Of a stretch of DNA of 64,000 nt, positions 10,594 through 21,839 are shown piece by piece (within the stretch, counting starts at the first letter, position 1; each line of letters begins with the position of its first letter). The notes under the pieces were generated by a model. That model was given only the letters and a program-made list of their open reading frames with translations. It had not been told where the DNA came from and did no database searches. This stretch comes from Saccharomyces paradoxus. Lineage: Eukaryota; Ascomycota; Saccharomycetes; Saccharomycetales; Saccharomycetaceae. Made by a program: the position numbers and the translations under genes. The stretch lies in the NCBI RefSeq assembly GCF_002079055.1, contig NC_047497.1, positions 124,001 to 188,000 on the forward strand. Reading direction: 5' to 3'.

Positions 10594-13500
10594 ATGGAAG
10601 GCGACGATTTATTCGACGAGTTTGGAAATTTGGTCGGAGTTGATCCTTTTGATTCCGATGAAGAAGAAAGTGCGCTGGATGAGCAGGAAGAATATGAAAC
10701 CGGTACGTTAGAGGAGAGCGGCAAGAACAATGAGATTGAGAGCAGACAGTTCACCTCGTCGGAAGGCTACAATGAAGTTGGAACAGCCTTGGACCATCCT
10801 TATGGTAAGGAAGTGGAAGTATTAATAGAAACCGAGAACAAACAGTCAGCGAAGACTCCATTAGTAGAGCCGGTTGCAGAGCGAACCAAGTTGCAAGAGC
10901 ATACAATTTTTACACAGTTAAAAAAAAACGTTCCGAAGACTAGATATAACCGAGACTATATGCTGTCAATGGCTGATATTCCAGAAAGGATAATCAATGT
11001 CGGTGTAATTGGACCTCTTCACTCAGGTAAGAGCTCTCTGATGGATCTCCTAGTAATAGATTCGCACAAACGCATCCCAGATATGTCTAAGAAAATAGAA
11101 CTTGGATGGAAACCGCTGAGATATATGGATAATCTGAAGCAAGAGATAGATCGGGGCGTTTCCATCAAACTTAATGGTTCCACTCTACTTTGCACCGATT
11201 TAAAATCCAAGTCTAACATGATAAACTTTTTGGATGCTCCAGGGCATGTTAATTTTATGGACGAAACGGCAGTCGCGCTTGCAGCAAGTGATTTGGTTTT
11301 AATCGTGATAGATGTTGTAGAAGGCGTTACATGCGTAGTGGAGCAATTGATAAAACAAAGCATTAGAAATAAATTAGCCATGTGTTTTGTTTTAAACAAG
11401 CTCGACAGATTAATTCTAGATTTAAAGTTGCCACCAACGGACGCATATTTGAAGTTAAGTCATATAATTGCAGATATCAACTCGTTCACCAAGGGACAAG
11501 TGTTTTCACCAATACGCAATAATATAATTTTTGCATCTACAAAGCTGGGCTTCACATTTACTGTCAAGGAGTTTGTTTCTTATTACTATTCCCACTTGAT
11601 GCCTCCTTCTAAGATGGACGACTTTACTGCACGGCTCTGGGGTAGCGTTTACTATTATAAGGGCAATTTTCGGACAAAACCATTTAGCAATGTGGAAAAG
11701 TACCCAACTTTCGTTGAGTTTATCCTCATTCCGCTCTATAAAATATTTTCTTACGCTTTATCTATGGAGAAAGATAAATTAAAGAATTTGTTAAGGTCCA
11801 GCTTTAGAGTTACTCTGAGTCAGGAGGCCCTCAAGTACGATCCACAACCGTTTTTAAAACACGTTTTACAACTAATATTTAGGGAACAAACCGGTCTTGT
11901 GGATTCAATAACAAGATGTTATGAGCCATTAGAATTATTCGACAATAAGGTAGCCCATCTTTCAAGTTCAGGCAAAAATACTTCAGAAGAAACTCTATGG
12001 GCCCATGTACTGAAAACTCTGGATTATGGTGGAGCAGAGTGGTCCCTTGTACGGATATACTCTGGCCTTTTAAAGAGAGGGGATACAGTGCGTATACTAG
12101 ATACGTCACAATCTGAATCACGTCAAAATAGACAATTACATGATTCAGAGACAGAAACTTTAGACGAAGGTGAGAACGATGACGATGACGAAGCACCTGT
12201 ATGTAAGGTTGAAGAACTTGGCTTATTAGGCGGTAGATATGTCTACCCGCTACATAAAGCACAAAAAGGACAAATAGTGCTGATAAAAGGTATTTCTGGT
12301 GCGTATATTAAATCTGCTACGTTGTACTCTGCAACAGGTAAGGAAGACATGAAGCAACTAAAATATTTTAAACCCTTGGATTATATTAATCAGGCTGTTT
12401 TCAAAATCGTTCTCCAGCCTTTGCTACCAAGAGAATTACCAAAGTTATTGAATGCTCTGAACAAAGTTTCGAAATACTATCCAGGTGTTATTATCAAAGT
12501 TGAGGAATCTGGTGAACATGTTATACTGGGAAATGGGGAACTATATATGGATTGTTTGTTGTATGATTTGAGAACAAACTATGCAAATATAGAAATTAAA
12601 ATATCTGATCCTTTAACCGTTTTCTCTGAAAGTTGCTCAAATGAATCATTCGCCTCAATACCTGTAAATAATTCCATATCCCGCCTGAATGATGAAAATT
12701 CTGTGGGTCTATCGATTAGTGTAACTGCCGAACCAATGGATTTTAAAATGATCCAGGACTTGAGCAAGAACACATTGGGAAAAGGCCAAAACTACTTGGA
12801 TGTTGACGGAATAATGAGCAATCCAAGGAAATTATCCAAGATATTGAGAACAGAGTATGGGTGGGATTCTTTGGCATCAAGGAACGTTTGGTCTTTTTAT
12901 AATGGCAATGTGTTGATTAATGATACTTTACCCGATGAAATTAGTCCTGAATTATTATCCAAATATAGGCAACAGATAATACAAGGATTTTACTGGGCTG
13001 TGAAAGAGGGGCCCTTGGCGGAAGAACCGCTTTATGGCGTACAGTATAAACTGTTATCGATCACAGTACCTTCAGATATAAACATTGATGTTATGAAAAG
13101 TCAAATTATTCCATTGATGAGAAAAGCCTGTTACGTTGGATTGCTGACAGCAACTCCAACTTTGCTGGAGCCCATTTATGAAGTTGACATCACGGTTCAT
13201 GCTCCATTGCTACCAATAGTTGAAGAACTCGTAAAGAAGAGACGTGGAAGCAGGATATACACGACAATAAAAGTGGCGGGGACGCCATTATTGGAGATTC
13301 GTGGACAAATTCCAGTTATCGAATCTGCAGGATTTGAGACAGATTTGAGATTATCTACGAATGGTCTTGGCATGTGTCAGCTGTACTTTTGGCACAAGAT
13401 ATGGAGAAAGGTGCCTGGGGGTGTTTTGGATAAAGATGCATTTATTCCAAAGTTAAAACCCGCACCTATCAATAGTTTGAGCCGTGATTTTGTGATGAAA

Positions 13501-13620
13501 ACAAGAAGGCGGAAGGGTATTTCTACGGGTGGCTTTATGTCAAATGATGGCCCAACGCTAGAAAAGTATGTAAGCGCTGAACTATATGTGCAATTAAGAG
13601 AAAACGGCTTAGTACCGTAA
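10594..13620 (+). CDS. SNU114: SNU114, U5 snRNP GTPase (1008 aa)
   Basis: Snu114 is the EF-2-like GTPase of the U5 snRNP. Together with Prp8 and the helicase Brr2 it controls spliceosome activation and disassembly. The acidic N-terminal domain (1-130) is followed by a translational-GTPase G domain: P-loop GPLHSGKSS at 140-148, DAPGH at 214-218, and NKLD at 268-271. Domains II to V of the EF-G/EF-2 type extend to the C-terminus. The length matches S. cerevisiae (YKL173W). The acidic patch near 510-525 (DEGENDDDDEAP) lies in domain II. The start ATG follows a short A-rich leader. Confidence 0.97.
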   Translation: MEGDDLFDEFGNLVGVDPFDSDEEESALDEQEEYETGTLEESGKNNEIESRQFTSSEGYNEVGTALDHPYGKEVEVLIETENKQSAKTPLVEPVAERTKLQEHTIFTQLKKNVPKTRYNRDYMLSMADIPERIINVGVIGPLHSGKSSLMDLLVIDSHKRIPDMSKKIELGWKPLRYMDNLKQEIDRGVSIKLNGSTLLCTDLKSKSNMINFLDAPGHVNFMDETAVALAASDLVLIVIDVVEGVTCVVEQLIKQSIRNKLAMCFVLNKLDRLILDLKLPPTDAYLKLSHIIADINSFTKGQVFSPIRNNIIFASTKLGFTFTVKEFVSYYYSHLMPPSKMDDFTARLWGSVYYYKGNFRTKPFSNVEKYPTFVEFILIPLYKIFSYALSMEKDKLKNLLRSSFRVTLSQEALKYDPQPFLKHVLQLIFREQTGLVDSITRCYEPLELFDNKVAHLSSSGKNTSEETLWAHVLKTLDYGGAEWSLVRIYSGLLKRGDTVRILDTSQSESRQNRQLHDSETETLDEGENDDDDEAPVCKVEELGLLGGRYVYPLHKAQKGQIVLIKGISGAYIKSATLYSATGKEDMKQLKYFKPLDYINQAVFKIVLQPLLPRELPKLLNALNKVSKYYPGVIIKVEESGEHVILGNGELYMDCLLYDLRTNYANIEIKISDPLTVFSESCSNESFASIPVNNSISRLNDENSVGLSISVTAEPMDFKMIQDLSKNTLGKGQNYLDVDGIMSNPRKLSKILRTEYGWDSLASRNVWSFYNGNVLINDTLPDEISPELLSKYRQQIIQGFYWAVKEGPLAEEPLYGVQYKLLSITVPSDINIDVMKSQIIPLMRKACYVGLLTATPTLLEPIYEVDITVHAPLLPIVEELVKKRRGSRIYTTIKVAGTPLLEIRGQIPVIESAGFETDLRLSTNGLGMCQLYFWHKIWRKVPGGVLDKDAFIPKLKPAPINSLSRDFVMKTRRRKGISTGGFMSNDGPTLEKYVSAELYVQLRENGLVP

Positions 13621-13713
13621 ACCCTTCGCGTATATAAGAATTATACAAAACGTATGGTCAGCATTTTTATTTAGCAATGCCTATAAATGGTTTCGTAATT
13701 AGTGATGTAATTG

Positions 13714-13739
13714 CTCATCGGAAAACTGAAAAATTTTTA
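13714..13739 (+). promoter_or_regulatory. PAC and RRPE motif pair upstream of EBP2
   Basis: CTCATCG at 13714-13720 is the core of the PAC motif, and TGAAAAATTTTTA at 13727-13739 is a near-perfect RRPE. The close pair, about 100-130 bp before the EBP2 ATG, is the standard promoter signature of ribosome-biogenesis genes (bound by Dot6/Tod6 and Stb3). Confidence 0.75.
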
Positions 13740-13841
13740 TTTTCTGCCCAAATACAGATGAGATGAGCTTTATAAAATTTCATCCTGCTGGGTAGTTGAA
13801 CAGCAACAAAGTGTAGTTAATTGAACAGCAGTGTATAGAGA

Positions 13842-15119
13842 ATGGCTAAAGGTTTTAAGTTGAAGGAGTTGCTTTCGCACCAAAAGGAAATTGAAAAAGC
13901 TGACAAGCTTGAAAATGACCTAAAAAAAAAGAAATCCCAAGAATTGAAGAAGGAAGAACCAACCATCGTTTCAGCCACTGATTTGAAAAAGCTTGACAAA
14001 CAAGAAAAGAAGGTCGGTGCTAAGAAAGAAGTTGCTACCGCTACCGCTACCGAAGGGTACCAAAGCCAAGCTCTTTCCAAAAAAGAGAAAAGAAAGTTGA
14101 AGAAAGAATTGAAAAAGACGCAAGAAGATGTAGCTATCAAGGCTCAAAAGGATAAATTTGGTGACAAGGATGAATCTGGCGATGATGAAGAGGAAGAAGG
14201 GGAAGATGAAGGAAGACTAGATCTCGAAAAACTGGCCAAGAGTGATTCTGAGTCTGAAGATGAGTCCGAGTCCGAAAATGATTCTGAACAACAGGAGGAT
14301 GCGGATATAGTCGCTGAAGAAGAAGAAGAAGAAGAAAAAGAAGAAGAGCAAGATGTTCCATTGTCTGATGTCGAATTTGATTCTGATGCAGATGTTGTTC
14401 CACATCATAAACTAACCATCAACAACACAAAAGCCATGAAACATGCCTTGGAAAGGGTACAACTGCCATGGAAGAAACATTCATTTCAAGAGCACCAAAG
14501 CATCACGTCAGAGACCAACACCGATGAACAAATTAAGGACATATACGATGATACTGAGAGGGAACTAGCATTTTATAAGCAATCACTGGACGCCGTTTTA
14601 GTGGCACGTGACGAATTAAAGGGACTAAAAGTAGCCTTTAAAAGACCATTGGATTACTTTGCTGAAATGGTGAAAAGTGATGAGCACATGGACAAGATTA
14701 AGGGTAAGCTAATCGAAGAAGCCAGTGACAAGAAGGCACGTGAAGAAGCTAGAAGACAAAGGCAATTGAAGAAATTCGGTAAGCAAGTCCAAAATGCTAC
14801 CTTACAGAAACGTCAATTGGAAAAGAGAGAAACGCTGGACAAGATCAAATCTTTGAAGAACAAAAGAAAGCACAACGAGATCGATCACTCCGAGTTTAAC
14901 GTCGGTGTAGAAGAAGAAGTTGAAGAAAAAAGGTCCGACAGAGGTAGGCCCAACGGAAAGAGAGCCGCAAAGAATGCCAAATATGGCCAAGGAGGCATGA
15001 AGAGATTCAAGAGGAAGAATGATGCTACCTCTTCTGCTGATGTTAGCGGCTTTTCTTCTAAGAAAATGAAGGGTAAGACCAATAGACGAGGAAAGAGCAG
15101 ACGTACCAGAAGATTCTAA
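13842..15119 (+). CDS. EBP2: EBP2, nucleolar pre-rRNA processing factor (425 aa)
   Basis: Ebp2 is an essential nucleolar protein needed for 27S pre-rRNA maturation and 60S subunit assembly; it is homologous to human EBNA1-binding protein 2. The N-terminal half is highly charged, with Lys-rich helices at 1-110 and very acidic Glu/Asp tracts at about 110-185. The conserved EBP2 core follows, with PLSDVEFDSDADVVPHHKL and FKRPLDYFAEMVKSDEHM (about 180-290). The C-terminus is a Lys/Arg-rich nucleolar tail ending KSRRTRRF. The protein is two residues shorter than I remember for S. cerevisiae (427), as expected from acidic-tract length variation. The PAC/RRPE pair upstream fits co-regulation with ribosome assembly genes. 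Confidence 0.96.
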   Translation: MAKGFKLKELLSHQKEIEKADKLENDLKKKKSQELKKEEPTIVSATDLKKLDKQEKKVGAKKEVATATATEGYQSQALSKKEKRKLKKELKKTQEDVAIKAQKDKFGDKDESGDDEEEEGEDEGRLDLEKLAKSDSESEDESESENDSEQQEDADIVAEEEEEEEKEEEQDVPLSDVEFDSDADVVPHHKLTINNTKAMKHALERVQLPWKKHSFQEHQSITSETNTDEQIKDIYDDTERELAFYKQSLDAVLVARDELKGLKVAFKRPLDYFAEMVKSDEHMDKIKGKLIEEASDKKAREEARRQRQLKKFGKQVQNATLQKRQLEKRETLDKIKSLKNKRKHNEIDHSEFNVGVEEEVEEKRSDRGRPNGKRAAKNAKYGQGGMKRFKRKNDATSSADVSGFSSKKMKGKTNRRGKSRRTRRF

Positions 15120-15545
15120 GCCGGTATGTTGGCAAGAACACTGTGGAACTCCCCTGACCGTAGAGTATATACAACTATCTATCATCTCTTTGTACATTAG
15201 TATAAAATAGAATTAAATCAAACGAAGACCTGGAAGGCGTTATCTAACCCTGCCAAGATGGTGAGAAAACAACGAGAAAGACCTTGCTTATTTGCCTAAA
15301 AAAACCTAGAACCGGCGCTAATATTAATGGCCGGAGTGAAAAGGTTCCGGAACTTTGTGTATGGCGTTGCGTTCTCCCCGTGAGTGGGGAACAGATTAGA
15401 TAATTGGATTCAACAACAACACTCAGTGGGGGATCTTATGCTCCTTTGAGTCATCGGAGAGGCAAACAAGAAGATACGCAATCAGCTAGCGCTGTTATTA
15501 TCTAAGGAAGAAGTCTTTTTTAAAAAAAAAGGTCCAAAAGAACGA
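15120..15545. other. Intergenic: EBP2 3' end and NNK1 promoter
   Basis: A 426-bp gap between tandem genes with no coding sequence. It contains a perfect Gcn4-type site, listed separately, and A-rich DNA directly before the NNK1 start. Confidence 0.55.
15447..15453 (+). promoter_or_regulatory. Gcn4-type site in the NNK1 promoter
   Basis: TGAGTCA, followed by T, is the AP-1/Gcn4 core, 93 bp before the NNK1 ATG. NNK1 encodes a kinase tied to nitrogen metabolism, so control by amino-acid starvation is plausible but not shown. Confidence 0.4.
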
Positions 15546-18332
15546 ATGTTTACGTCGCAGCGACAGCTTCGACAAAATGGGAGTCCGATGTCATCACCAC
15601 GTTCATCACAACATTCCTCTGGTATGGTTTCACCGATATCTGGGTCTCCAGCCTCGAACCGCAGCTATGGAAGGGACCTGCGAGGCTTGGTAGGAATTGA
15701 TATACCTGCTAGCGAGCCGGTGTTCAACAGGGTCAATAGCAGCGATACACTATATTTCAGGCCCAAGAAAATTTACAAGATGGAACATGAGCATCCATCA
15801 AGAACTACTCTGGTACAACTACATGCGAGATCACAGCCGGAGGATACTGCGAGTATTCAAGTAAATCCTGAAGAGGGACCCGGCGGCCTAGAGCTGGGAG
15901 ATCCGTGTGGCAAACAGTCTTTATACGCTATGGGAGCAGAGTACGTTCCAGATTTGGACTTTACAAAGCTAGTAAATGACTGGCAAAAGTCCAGTGACGA
16001 CTTGTATGAGTTCAGGAGCAGCGCCACTCCGCAGGTACAAATCAAAAACAATGACAAGAGCAACTACGAACTTTGGAGCTCACCAGATGCAATATTGACC
16101 CGAAACAAGCTTCGAAGAGATAGTTTTTCACAAGAGAACAACGATTCATTAAGTCCAGATGATTCTCTTTTATCAAGGGGTTTGCACTCTAAGGTCAAGC
16201 CTATTCCTCTGCCCAGGAACGGCCAACCAATATTTACACCTCTCTCCAACTTAGAAGCGGAAAGACGGTCCTCATATACGACTAATAGCAATAACAATAG
16301 CATAACACAGAATAATAAATTTTCGCTTGCGAAATTAAAGTATTCGCTTCCCACTCAAAGTTCTGCAGTACCTGCATCGTTCGATTCAAATGCTTCATCA
16401 TTAAATTTTCTTCCGACTACCACGTTATCGACTTTGTCAGAGCTACAAATAAGTCCCAACGATATGATGGATTTGATTCAGAAACTTCCCAGGAATTTTT
16501 TGAACTTACCGTACACTCAAAGGAAAAAAGTCATCATTGAGCATGCACCTTCTCACGACTACAAGGCCGTGATGTCGCTAGTTAAAAAATTCATGTTAAC
16601 ATCTTCAAGAAGTAACTTTTCTCTTGCTGGGTTTGCTAATAATGCTTCAGTTTCGGAGGCCACGGTTAATGATAGTAACATCAATAGCAGAAACGCGTCC
16701 AACAACAGTAATGATAACCATGTAAATGCGCGTCCACTGCAAAGATCCAGGCACGGTTCCATTGCATCCCAGTTTTTGAGCTCTTTTTCACCTTCCATGA
16801 CGTCAATAGCTAAAATGAATTCGAACCCCTTGAGTGGAAGCGCTGGTGGTAGTGGAAGACCAGATGATAAAGGTATGGAAATACTAGGTCACCGATTAGG
16901 TAAAATTATAGGTTTTGGGGCATGGGGCATTATACGTGAATGTTTTGATATCGAAACCGGTGTAGGTAGAGTGATAAAAATTGTGAAATTTAAAGGGCAC
17001 CAAAATATTAAGAAACATGTGTTGAGAGAAGTAGCCATATGGAGGACTTTGAAGCATAATAGAATACTTCCCCTTTTAGACTGGAAGCTTGATGACAACT
17101 ATGCAATGTACTGTTTGACGGAAAGAATTAACGATGGTACCTTGTACGACTTAGTAATATCTTGGGACGAATTCAAACGTTCGAAGGTACCGTTTGCAGA
17201 AAGATGTAGAATGACAATTTTTTTGAGCATACAATTACTATCTGCTTTGAAATACATGCATTCTAAGAGGATTGTTCATGGCGATATAAAATTAGAAAAC
17301 TGTCTCTTACAGAAAGAAGGAAAAAAATCGGATTGGAAAGTTTTCCTGTGTGATTTTGGAATGAGTTGTCACTTTGATGAGAAGTGTATTTATCGTAATG
17401 ATACTTCCGATGAAAACATTAGTCGTAGCAATGGACACAGAAAAAGAAAAAATAGTGAACAAACGAATTTGGTAAAATATCCCACAACCAATTTTTTGCC
17501 TGACGAGCTAAGCAACGATTTTGATGCGAGTGAAGACTTGAAATATCAATTTGAAAATCGAAAGCATCAATCCTTCACACCGAAAGGTATGGTTAGCTCT
17601 AGCTCTCATTCATTGAAGCACCTCAATCAACTACCCTCTTCTTCTTCTTCTAATTTATTTCACAAGCCAGCCTCCCAACCTCAACCACAACATCGTATTC
17701 CCTTTCATGGGAGGCACAAGACAACAGTTTTTTCAAATTTGGGACCTGAACCTTCTAAATATATCGGATCTCTACCTTACGCTTCGCCAGAGCTTTTAAA
17801 GTACTCGGATGCAAGACGTTCAAAATCAATTGAAATGCATATTTATGATTCACCAGATTCTTCTCAATCGGAAATTAGTGCAGCATCATCATCTTCCTCT
17901 GATTTATCTTCTATATCATCTTCTGCAAAGGCATCTGCAGTCACGAAATCTGGTGTGACTACGGATTCGCCGTTTGATTCCTCAACGGATTCACCAAGTA
18001 TCGTTTCTCCTTTAGGACCAGCGTCTGATATTTGGGCCTTGGGAGTAATGCTGTATACCATGCTAGTAGGAAAATTACCTTTTAATCATGAGTTCGAACC
18101 CAGATTACGCTCTCTCATTAAGGTAGGTGAATTTGACCGGTTCTCTTTAGCTCAAGTGTGTAAATTTGACAGGAAACGGACTGAAGGGACGATTGGTCAA
18201 GGCTTGTATGATACAGTTATTGGATGTTTGACGATTGATTTGGATACGAGGTGGAAACTTGAAAGGATAGAAGAGGTCCTTCAAAACGAAATGAAACTAA
18301 CAGAGGCCATTCATGATGATAATGACTTATGA
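15546..18332 (+). CDS. NNK1: NNK1, nitrogen-network protein kinase (928 aa)
   Basis: Nnk1 is a Ser/Thr kinase linked by interaction data to the NAD-dependent glutamate dehydrogenase Gdh2, to Ure2 and to TORC1. The first 440 residues are Ser/Asn-rich and mostly disordered. The kinase domain starts at about 450 with an unusual glycine loop (GFGAWGIIREC). The catalytic loop is HGDIKLEN near 577 and DFG is near 603. A low-complexity insert of about 135 residues then separates DFG from the GSLPYASPEL segment near 740. The rest of the C-lobe includes SDIWALGVML near 827. The length is the same as in S. cerevisiae (YKL171W). Confidence 0.94.
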   Translation: MFTSQRQLRQNGSPMSSPRSSQHSSGMVSPISGSPASNRSYGRDLRGLVGIDIPASEPVFNRVNSSDTLYFRPKKIYKMEHEHPSRTTLVQLHARSQPEDTASIQVNPEEGPGGLELGDPCGKQSLYAMGAEYVPDLDFTKLVNDWQKSSDDLYEFRSSATPQVQIKNNDKSNYELWSSPDAILTRNKLRRDSFSQENNDSLSPDDSLLSRGLHSKVKPIPLPRNGQPIFTPLSNLEAERRSSYTTNSNNNSITQNNKFSLAKLKYSLPTQSSAVPASFDSNASSLNFLPTTTLSTLSELQISPNDMMDLIQKLPRNFLNLPYTQRKKVIIEHAPSHDYKAVMSLVKKFMLTSSRSNFSLAGFANNASVSEATVNDSNINSRNASNNSNDNHVNARPLQRSRHGSIASQFLSSFSPSMTSIAKMNSNPLSGSAGGSGRPDDKGMEILGHRLGKIIGFGAWGIIRECFDIETGVGRVIKIVKFKGHQNIKKHVLREVAIWRTLKHNRILPLLDWKLDDNYAMYCLTERINDGTLYDLVISWDEFKRSKVPFAERCRMTIFLSIQLLSALKYMHSKRIVHGDIKLENCLLQKEGKKSDWKVFLCDFGMSCHFDEKCIYRNDTSDENISRSNGHRKRKNSEQTNLVKYPTTNFLPDELSNDFDASEDLKYQFENRKHQSFTPKGMVSSSSHSLKHLNQLPSSSSSNLFHKPASQPQPQHRIPFHGRHKTTVFSNLGPEPSKYIGSLPYASPELLKYSDARRSKSIEMHIYDSPDSSQSEISAASSSSSDLSSISSSAKASAVTKSGVTTDSPFDSSTDSPSIVSPLGPASDIWALGVMLYTMLVGKLPFNHEFEPRLRSLIKVGEFDRFSLAQVCKFDRKRTEGTIGQGLYDTVIGCLTIDLDTRWKLERIEEVLQNEMKLTEAIHDDNDL

Positions 18333-18344
18333 CTTATGACTTAT
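18324..18344 (+). repeat. Three tandem copies of GACTTAT across the NNK1 stop codon
   Basis: GACTTAT occurs three times head to tail. The first copy encodes the last Asp and Leu of NNK1 and begins its TGA stop. The 7-bp period means that each copy is read in a different frame. Confidence 0.8.
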
Positions 18345-19168
<824 letters not shown>

Positions 19169-19406
19169 GAGTAAAGGTAAAATTTACCCCCATTCATTAA
19201 AGCTATATTCAAGGAGTTCAAACCGACAATAAGGCTTATTTGTCATTATTTAATCAACCACCTGTATATAATGCTCAAATTTTAATATATGACTTTAGCC
19301 TTGGAAACTCATGGACTGAACTACTGACGCGCTAATTGTGCAAGCACATTCTTTTCTTTCTTGTATTACTCTATGATCGCATGTTGTAAATATGTATACG
19401 AAATCC

Positions 19407-21578
19407 TTATGTAGAATCATATATTAAGCAGCAATTTGTACGTTTCATCCACTGCATATCTAAAAGTTTGTCAACAGAAATCCTTTTTCTAGGTTCCCAT
19501 TGAAAGATGCGATACAATGCGATTTTTCTAGTTGTGGCCAATTCTGAGTTCACGTGCTTTAATTCTTCGAATGCCTTGAACTGTTTTTTACGCTTCATTT
19601 CCTTGTAAAACTCATTATAAGACATATCTTTTTCTCTCGAAGCTACTTTCCAAAGATAATGCCCCAATATCATTGTTATATAAACGACGCCACAACTCCA
19701 ACAGTCAGTCAGTCTTGGATCGTAATATTCTCCACTGACAAACTCTTCCGGAGCTACGTATGGTTCTGATCCAATTACACCTTTTTGAGTGTGAACTCTT
19801 CTCTCCCAGGCGGTTTGGAAAACAGAACTTGTACCGAAATCACATATTTTCAATAGACCATGTGGATAAAAGAGAATATTTTCAGGTTTTAAATCACAGT
19901 GAGCGATACCATGATCATGCATAAACTTAACACCGTGAAGCAGTTGCTTCATGAAACAGTCGGCTTCTAACGGATGTAATTGGCCTTTTAATTTCGACTT
20001 ACCGACTAGCATACCGTAAAGGTCACCGGCAGGGCAAAATTCCATGACTTCAATGAACGAATAACTATCTTCCAGGATATCAAATACGTTCAGAATATTA
20101 GGTGCTGGTTTTTTGCCATTTTTATGGTAGTGGCTCAATGAATGCCCGATAATAAACTCAGAGGTAATTTTTGTGCAGAACTTCTCTAGGTCACTGTCTG
20201 CTTTGGGTTTCAACTCTTTCACAGCATAGTATATATATTTGCTATCATGATATGTCTCAAATGGGGGAGAGTCTTTTTCATTTCTAAGTCTAGCGCACAA
20301 TTTAACTTCACCATAGGCTCCTGCACCAACCAGTCCAACAGGATGGCCATACTTTTTTTGGAAGGTAGGGGCTTGTTCGCTGATGCACTCAGCCGGTTTT
20401 AGGTTTTTTTCTTGCAAATAAATTTGCAAGCTTTTATGAATTTTGCTTGACAACGAATTGATCAACATCAACTCATCACTGCCTAAGGATGCGTCAGGAT
20501 TTACTATTTTTAGATAATCTTCCCCCTCCGGCATCGTCGAGCTGCCATTGCCGTCGGCAGGACTTTGGCTAATTCTTTTCTCATGGTTTGTTTCAGATTT
20601 TTCTACGTTTGGCAAAAGAGATAATGCGTTTTCAATATCGCATTCATCTCTATGATGTTTAAATAGACCAGACAGAGTAATACCTAATTTTGGTCTGGAT
20701 AATGATCCCTGTCGATGTATCGGCAAAGAGTTACCTTTCTCCAGTTTTGCAATTACACCCGATAATTTTATATTATGTTCATGACTTCCGTCTTCATAAA
20801 CCTTGAAGCCATCTTGCTCAATTATACATTTGACATCCGCTCCTGCAAACCGAGGTAAGCTCTCTAAACTTTCTTCATCTGGATGTGATCTCCTGGTGTA
20901 TAACCCTTTGTTATAAAGTTGCTTAGGGGGGAGAGGGCTTGGATACGAAGTTGCCCTGCGTAAAGCTTCCTTATTGTAGTTATTTATGGAATTATACGGC
21001 GCCCACTCTTTGCTCTTAAGTATATCTTTTTTTGAGCCGCGATACGGTGTAATGTCATCATCTGAGTCGTCCAACAAAGAATCCATGGCCCATTGACTGT
21101 CTGATGAACTTGTCGTTCCATTTGCACTGTCACATGACGAAACGGATGAGCTTCTTGAACGTGGACTTTCTATGCCTTGAAAACCACTAGAATCCGATCT
21201 TTTGTTTCCTGGTAATCTGTTAATAATTTCTTGCTCTCTGTTGGATATAGAACGATGTCTGGTTGGGCTATTACTAGCACCACTTCCTGTGTGTTTAAAT
21301 GCGTGTGGCATTCCCGGGGGGCAACATTTCAATGTATAACTACGCTGCCGCACTGGAGAGTTCAATGGATCTAATTGTGCAGATATAGTTGATCGTCTTG
21401 GTGGCTCAGAGCTTCTCTTGGGTGAAGTAGACGACGACCGATAAGGAAGTCGGGTGACATTAATAGGACTTGAGCCTCTTGAATGAGGTGACTTGAAAAG
21501 GCATTTGAAAGACTCGGAAAATGACCTGACTCTTCTTGTTACGGGTCTGTGGCGCGTTTTCTCCTCTTGCGTCACCAT
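19407..21578 (-). CDS. KKQ8: KKQ8, Ser/Thr kinase of the HAL5/NPR1 family (723 aa)
   Basis: Kkq8 belongs to the fungal kinase family (Hal4, Hal5, Npr1, Ptk2) that regulates nutrient and ion transporters; its own role is poorly defined. The Ser/Arg-rich N-terminal 400 residues contain many RxxS-type sites. The kinase domain starts near 413 with VGLVGAGAYGEVKLC. The catalytic loop is [10 protein letters not shown] near 559, and the activation segment is CDFGTSSVF followed by GSEPYVAPEE. The length is close to that in S. cerevisiae (YKL168C). It is the whole-genome-duplication partner of HAL5 on chromosome X, where TPK1 is also nearby, as TPK3 is here. Confidence 0.94.
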   Translation of the reverse strand: MVTQEEKTRHRPVTRRVRSFSESFKCLFKSPHSRGSSPINVTRLPYRSSSTSPKRSSEPPRRSTISAQLDPLNSPVRQRSYTLKCCPPGMPHAFKHTGSGASNSPTRHRSISNREQEIINRLPGNKRSDSSGFQGIESPRSRSSSVSSCDSANGTTSSSDSQWAMDSLLDDSDDDITPYRGSKKDILKSKEWAPYNSINNYNKEALRRATSYPSPLPPKQLYNKGLYTRRSHPDEESLESLPRFAGADVKCIIEQDGFKVYEDGSHEHNIKLSGVIAKLEKGNSLPIHRQGSLSRPKLGITLSGLFKHHRDECDIENALSLLPNVEKSETNHEKRISQSPADGNGSSTMPEGEDYLKIVNPDASLGSDELMLINSLSSKIHKSLQIYLQEKNLKPAECISEQAPTFQKKYGHPVGLVGAGAYGEVKLCARLRNEKDSPPFETYHDSKYIYYAVKELKPKADSDLEKFCTKITSEFIIGHSLSHYHKNGKKPAPNILNVFDILEDSYSFIEVMEFCPAGDLYGMLVGKSKLKGQLHPLEADCFMKQLLHGVKFMHDHGIAHCDLKPENILFYPHGLLKICDFGTSSVFQTAWERRVHTQKGVIGSEPYVAPEEFVSGEYYDPRLTDCWSCGVVYITMILGHYLWKVASREKDMSYNEFYKEMKRKKQFKAFEELKHVNSELATTRKIALYRIFQWEPRKRISVDKLLDMQWMKRTNCCLIYDST

Positions 21579-21839
21579 TGGTGCTGTAAATGTTTTGAGT
21601 CCATTATGAAATCAATTACTGGCTAGTTGAAGTAAAAATGAAATTTCCTTATTTTTCAAATGAAATACGCGGAGGACAAAAAAAGGGACCTAAGGACTGA
21701 CAGTATCTAGCAGTATTATACTTAGTGTACACTAGCTTATATACTTTTGTGGCTCATAAGTAAGGTTCGAATTTACATATTTCCATCAACAAGTCAATGG
21801 TTTGATATCTACATGAATGGATTTGTCGAAGGAAAGCTA

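Noticed and set aside
11019-11399. 126-codon minus-strand frame inside SNU114
   Set aside because: It is a shadow of the conserved G domain coding sequence on the plus strand.
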